Source of the DNA: Flavobacterium sp. | Lineage (GTDB): Bacteria; Bacteroidota; Bacteroidia; Flavobacteriales; Flavobacteriaceae | Assembly: GCA_012032075.1 (NCBI GenBank) | Contig: JAAURU010000145.1 | Span: 1 to 8,330, forward strand | Length of the DNA stretch: 8,330 nt | Direction of reading: 5' to 3' | In this document: one piece after another, positions 6,918-8,330 of the stretch | How the letters are laid out: each line of letters begins with the position of its first letter | Position numbering within the stretch: position 1 is the stretch's first letter | The notes under the pieces: generated by a model | What the model was told of the DNA's origin: nothing | Database searches by the model: none | Seen by the model: the letters and a program-made list of their open reading frames with translations, nothing else | Program-made: the position numbers and the translations under genes

Positions 6918-8057
6918 CTATAATTTTCGATTCCAAACAGGTTTTTCATTTTGTAATTTGTTGTAATCTCTATTACTAACAGTCATACTCTCCAATTTCT
7001 TATCAATTATTAAAATGCGTTTTTCACATTCTAATTTTTTGATTTCAATATCGTCTTTTGGGTCATAACTTTCTAAAGCATAATTGCTATTTCGTTCCGC
7101 TGGAGCACCCGCTTCAATGTATTTATTCATAGCTCTTTTGCGTTTGGATTCCATTTCTGATTCCTGATTAAGAATTTGTTGTTCTTTATTAGCAATAGTT
7201 CGTTCTGAATTTGTAGCTCGATTGATTTTTTCTTGTTTTTTTGCTAAATAGTCTTCTTTAACGTTCGTAACTCTTTCGTGATCTTCAGCTACAATATTTT
7301 CTCTTCTTCTATAGGAATTGCCATCAAAACGAATAGAAACAGTTTCGATATTTTCAATTTCAGCGGTTCCATTTTGGTTTTCAACTCGTGTAACCAATTG
7401 TGTTTTATTAGCATTGTAAATATAACCTAAGCCAAATATTCCAGCAGTTTTAGGATTTGAATTTGGAGGTAAATGAACTTCATTTTGGTTTGCCAAATAC
7501 ACAAAGTTTTCATTTCCTGTCTCAGGTGAAACATTTCTGTATTCATTTGAAGGATAATTTTGGCTACTTACATTAAGATTATTACCAGTAGGAGTGAAGT
7601 TTCTGTTGAATTTTGCTACCGACATATTGGTTTCATCTGTTGTAATTTCGTTCATTGGTAAACGATTGACTACTTGTTTTATACCATTAATTTCAATATA
7701 ATAATATGTTTTTCCATTTGTATTGGTTAGTCTGTAATGTACTTTTAAATTATCATTATGGGGAAATTCAATACCCATCATGCTTTCCATCATTTCTTTA
7801 TTCATTGCCATATAGCCTTTATTGGTATTGACCAAAAATTCGCTTGTAGTGGAAGTACCAGCATTAGAATTAAAAGAAAAAGTAATCTTTTTATCGAATG
7901 AGATTTGTTCGTTTGGATTGAAATCATAAAAATTTACTGCAATGCTACTACTTCCATTGCGAATTGTGTCTTGTAGGGTTTCATCATTTGGATTGAAGAA
8001 TAAGCTTTTTTGTCCAAAACACGAACAAAAGCATAGCCATAAAATTAAATATTTCAT
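6918..8057 (-). CDS. Exported protein of unknown function, downstream of an OmpA-like gene
   Basis: As written it has 379 residues; I do not recognise the family. The N-terminus MKYLILWLCFCSCFGQ is a short hydrophobic export signal with a Gln after FG, common at signal peptidase I sites in this phylum. Cys13 is a weak lipoprotein alternative, since the residues before it (FCS) do not make a good lipobox. Residues about 35-135 look beta-rich, with alternating hydrophobic strands such as KITFSFN and KTYYYIEINGIK. Residues 140-200 are Asn-rich linker. From about 255 the sequence is strongly charged and helical, with coiled-coil character (265-315 and 335 onward). The start follows the OmpA-like stop by 2 bp, so the two are almost certainly one operon; an envelope role connected with an OmpA-type cell-wall anchor is inference. 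The C-terminus is truncated by probable frameshifts, with a restorable tail to 6773. Confidence 0.7.
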   Translation of the reverse strand: MKYLILWLCFCSCFGQKSLFFNPNDETLQDTIRNGSSSIAVNFYDFNPNEQISFDKKITFSFNSNAGTSTTSEFLVNTNKGYMAMNKEMMESMMGIEFPHNDNLKVHYRLTNTNGKTYYYIEINGIKQVVNRLPMNEITTDETNMSVAKFNRNFTPTGNNLNVSSQNYPSNEYRNVSPETGNENFVYLANQNEVHLPPNSNPKTAGIFGLGYIYNANKTQLVTRVENQNGTAEIENIETVSIRFDGNSYRRRENIVAEDHERVTNVKEDYLAKKQEKINRATNSERTIANKEQQILNQESEMESKRKRAMNKYIEAGAPAERNSNYALESYDPKDDIEIKKLECEKRILIIDKKLESMTVSNRDYNKLQNEKPVWNRKL

Positions 8058-8059
8058 GA

Positions 8060-8330
8060 TTATAGTTTTTTAAATTCTACTCGTCTGTTTTGTGCTTTTC
8101 CTTCTGAAGTTTTATTATCTGCTACAGGTTCACTTTCACCTTTTCCATCTGTTTGAATAGAAGTTTCAGAAATTTTATAGTTGTCTTGCAAATATTTTTT
8201 TAACAGCAACGGCTCTTTTTGTGAAAGCGAAAGATTGGCTTTACTATCACCATCACTATCTGTATGGCCTATTATTTTTAGATTTATAGATTTATCTTCA
8301 TTTTAAAAACTTTTTCCAATTTTATCCAAA
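8060..8330 (-). pseudogene. OmpA family peptidoglycan-binding C-terminal domain, partial and disrupted
   Basis: The gene enters from the right edge; only the C-terminal domain is visible. It shows IIGHTDSDGD, the loop that holds the peptidoglycan-contacting Asp, and near the end GKGESEPVADN and AQNRRVEF, all typical of OmpA-like domains of outer-membrane proteins that bind diaminopimelate peptidoglycan. As written there is an in-frame TAA at 8303-8305. One base added in the T4 run at 8301-8304 would instead join WIKLEKVFK to NEDKSINL. A second disturbance lies between the runs at 8216-8220 and 8195-8201, where the text reads NLSLSQKEPLLLKKYL. One A more and then one A fewer restores NLSLSQKRAVAVKKYL, the canonical NxxLSxxRAxxV signature with its ligand-binding Arg. 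The stop at 8060-8062 is 2 bp before the next start, so the pair is co-transcribed. Confidence 0.8.

Noticed and set aside
1..8330. CRISPR array, insertion sequence, tRNA, toxin-antitoxin or defence cluster
   Set aside because: No repeat-spacer pattern, terminal inverted repeats with a transposase, cloverleaf or recognisable defence protein was found on either strand.

Overview
This is an AT-rich window (mostly A/T intergenic sequence and codon choice) that looks like chromosome of a Flavobacterium-like member of the Flavobacteriaceae (Bacteroidota). Three things point there: a type IX secretion (T9SS) substrate with a flavobacterial C-terminal sorting signal, TAnnTTTG-type promoter elements, and start codons without Shine-Dalgarno sequences. 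No tRNA, rRNA, CRISPR array, insertion sequence or defence system was seen.

Layout, left to right: a DUF1456 (YehS-like) protein and a secreted alpha/beta-hydrolase esterase, both on the minus strand and separated by a short heptamer-repeat/inverted-repeat spacer; a TerB-like cytoplasmic protein on the plus strand; a 4.2-kb minus-strand gene for a secreted BNR/Vps10-type beta-propeller protein, cut into four reading frames; an Hsp20 small heat-shock protein on the plus strand; and a minus-strand pair made of an OmpA-like C-terminal domain (its gene enters from the right edge) followed 2 bp later by an exported protein of unknown function with a charged, coiled-coil-like C-terminal half. Terminator-like hairpins lie between both convergent gene pairs.

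The strongest unusual signal is that four of the seven genes are broken by what look like one-base length changes, mostly in A/T runs. Adding or removing one base restores recognisable conserved sequence each time: the T9SS sorting domain, a HHPDIH propeller motif, the OmpA NxxLSxxRAxxV signature, a Lys/Pro-rich DUF1456 tail, and a C-terminal tail that ends beside a terminator. About ten such events were found, nine apparent losses and one gain. Homopolymer-length sequencing or assembly error explains this better than biology, though genuine pseudogenes cannot be excluded from one sequence.

The genes do not form one pathway. The plausible functional unit is the OmpA-like/unknown protein pair at the right edge. 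The large propeller protein is a stand-alone secreted or surface protein, and Hsp20 and TerB-like are single-gene units. I did not find a convincing new biological system; the least characterised element is the protein encoded next to OmpA.
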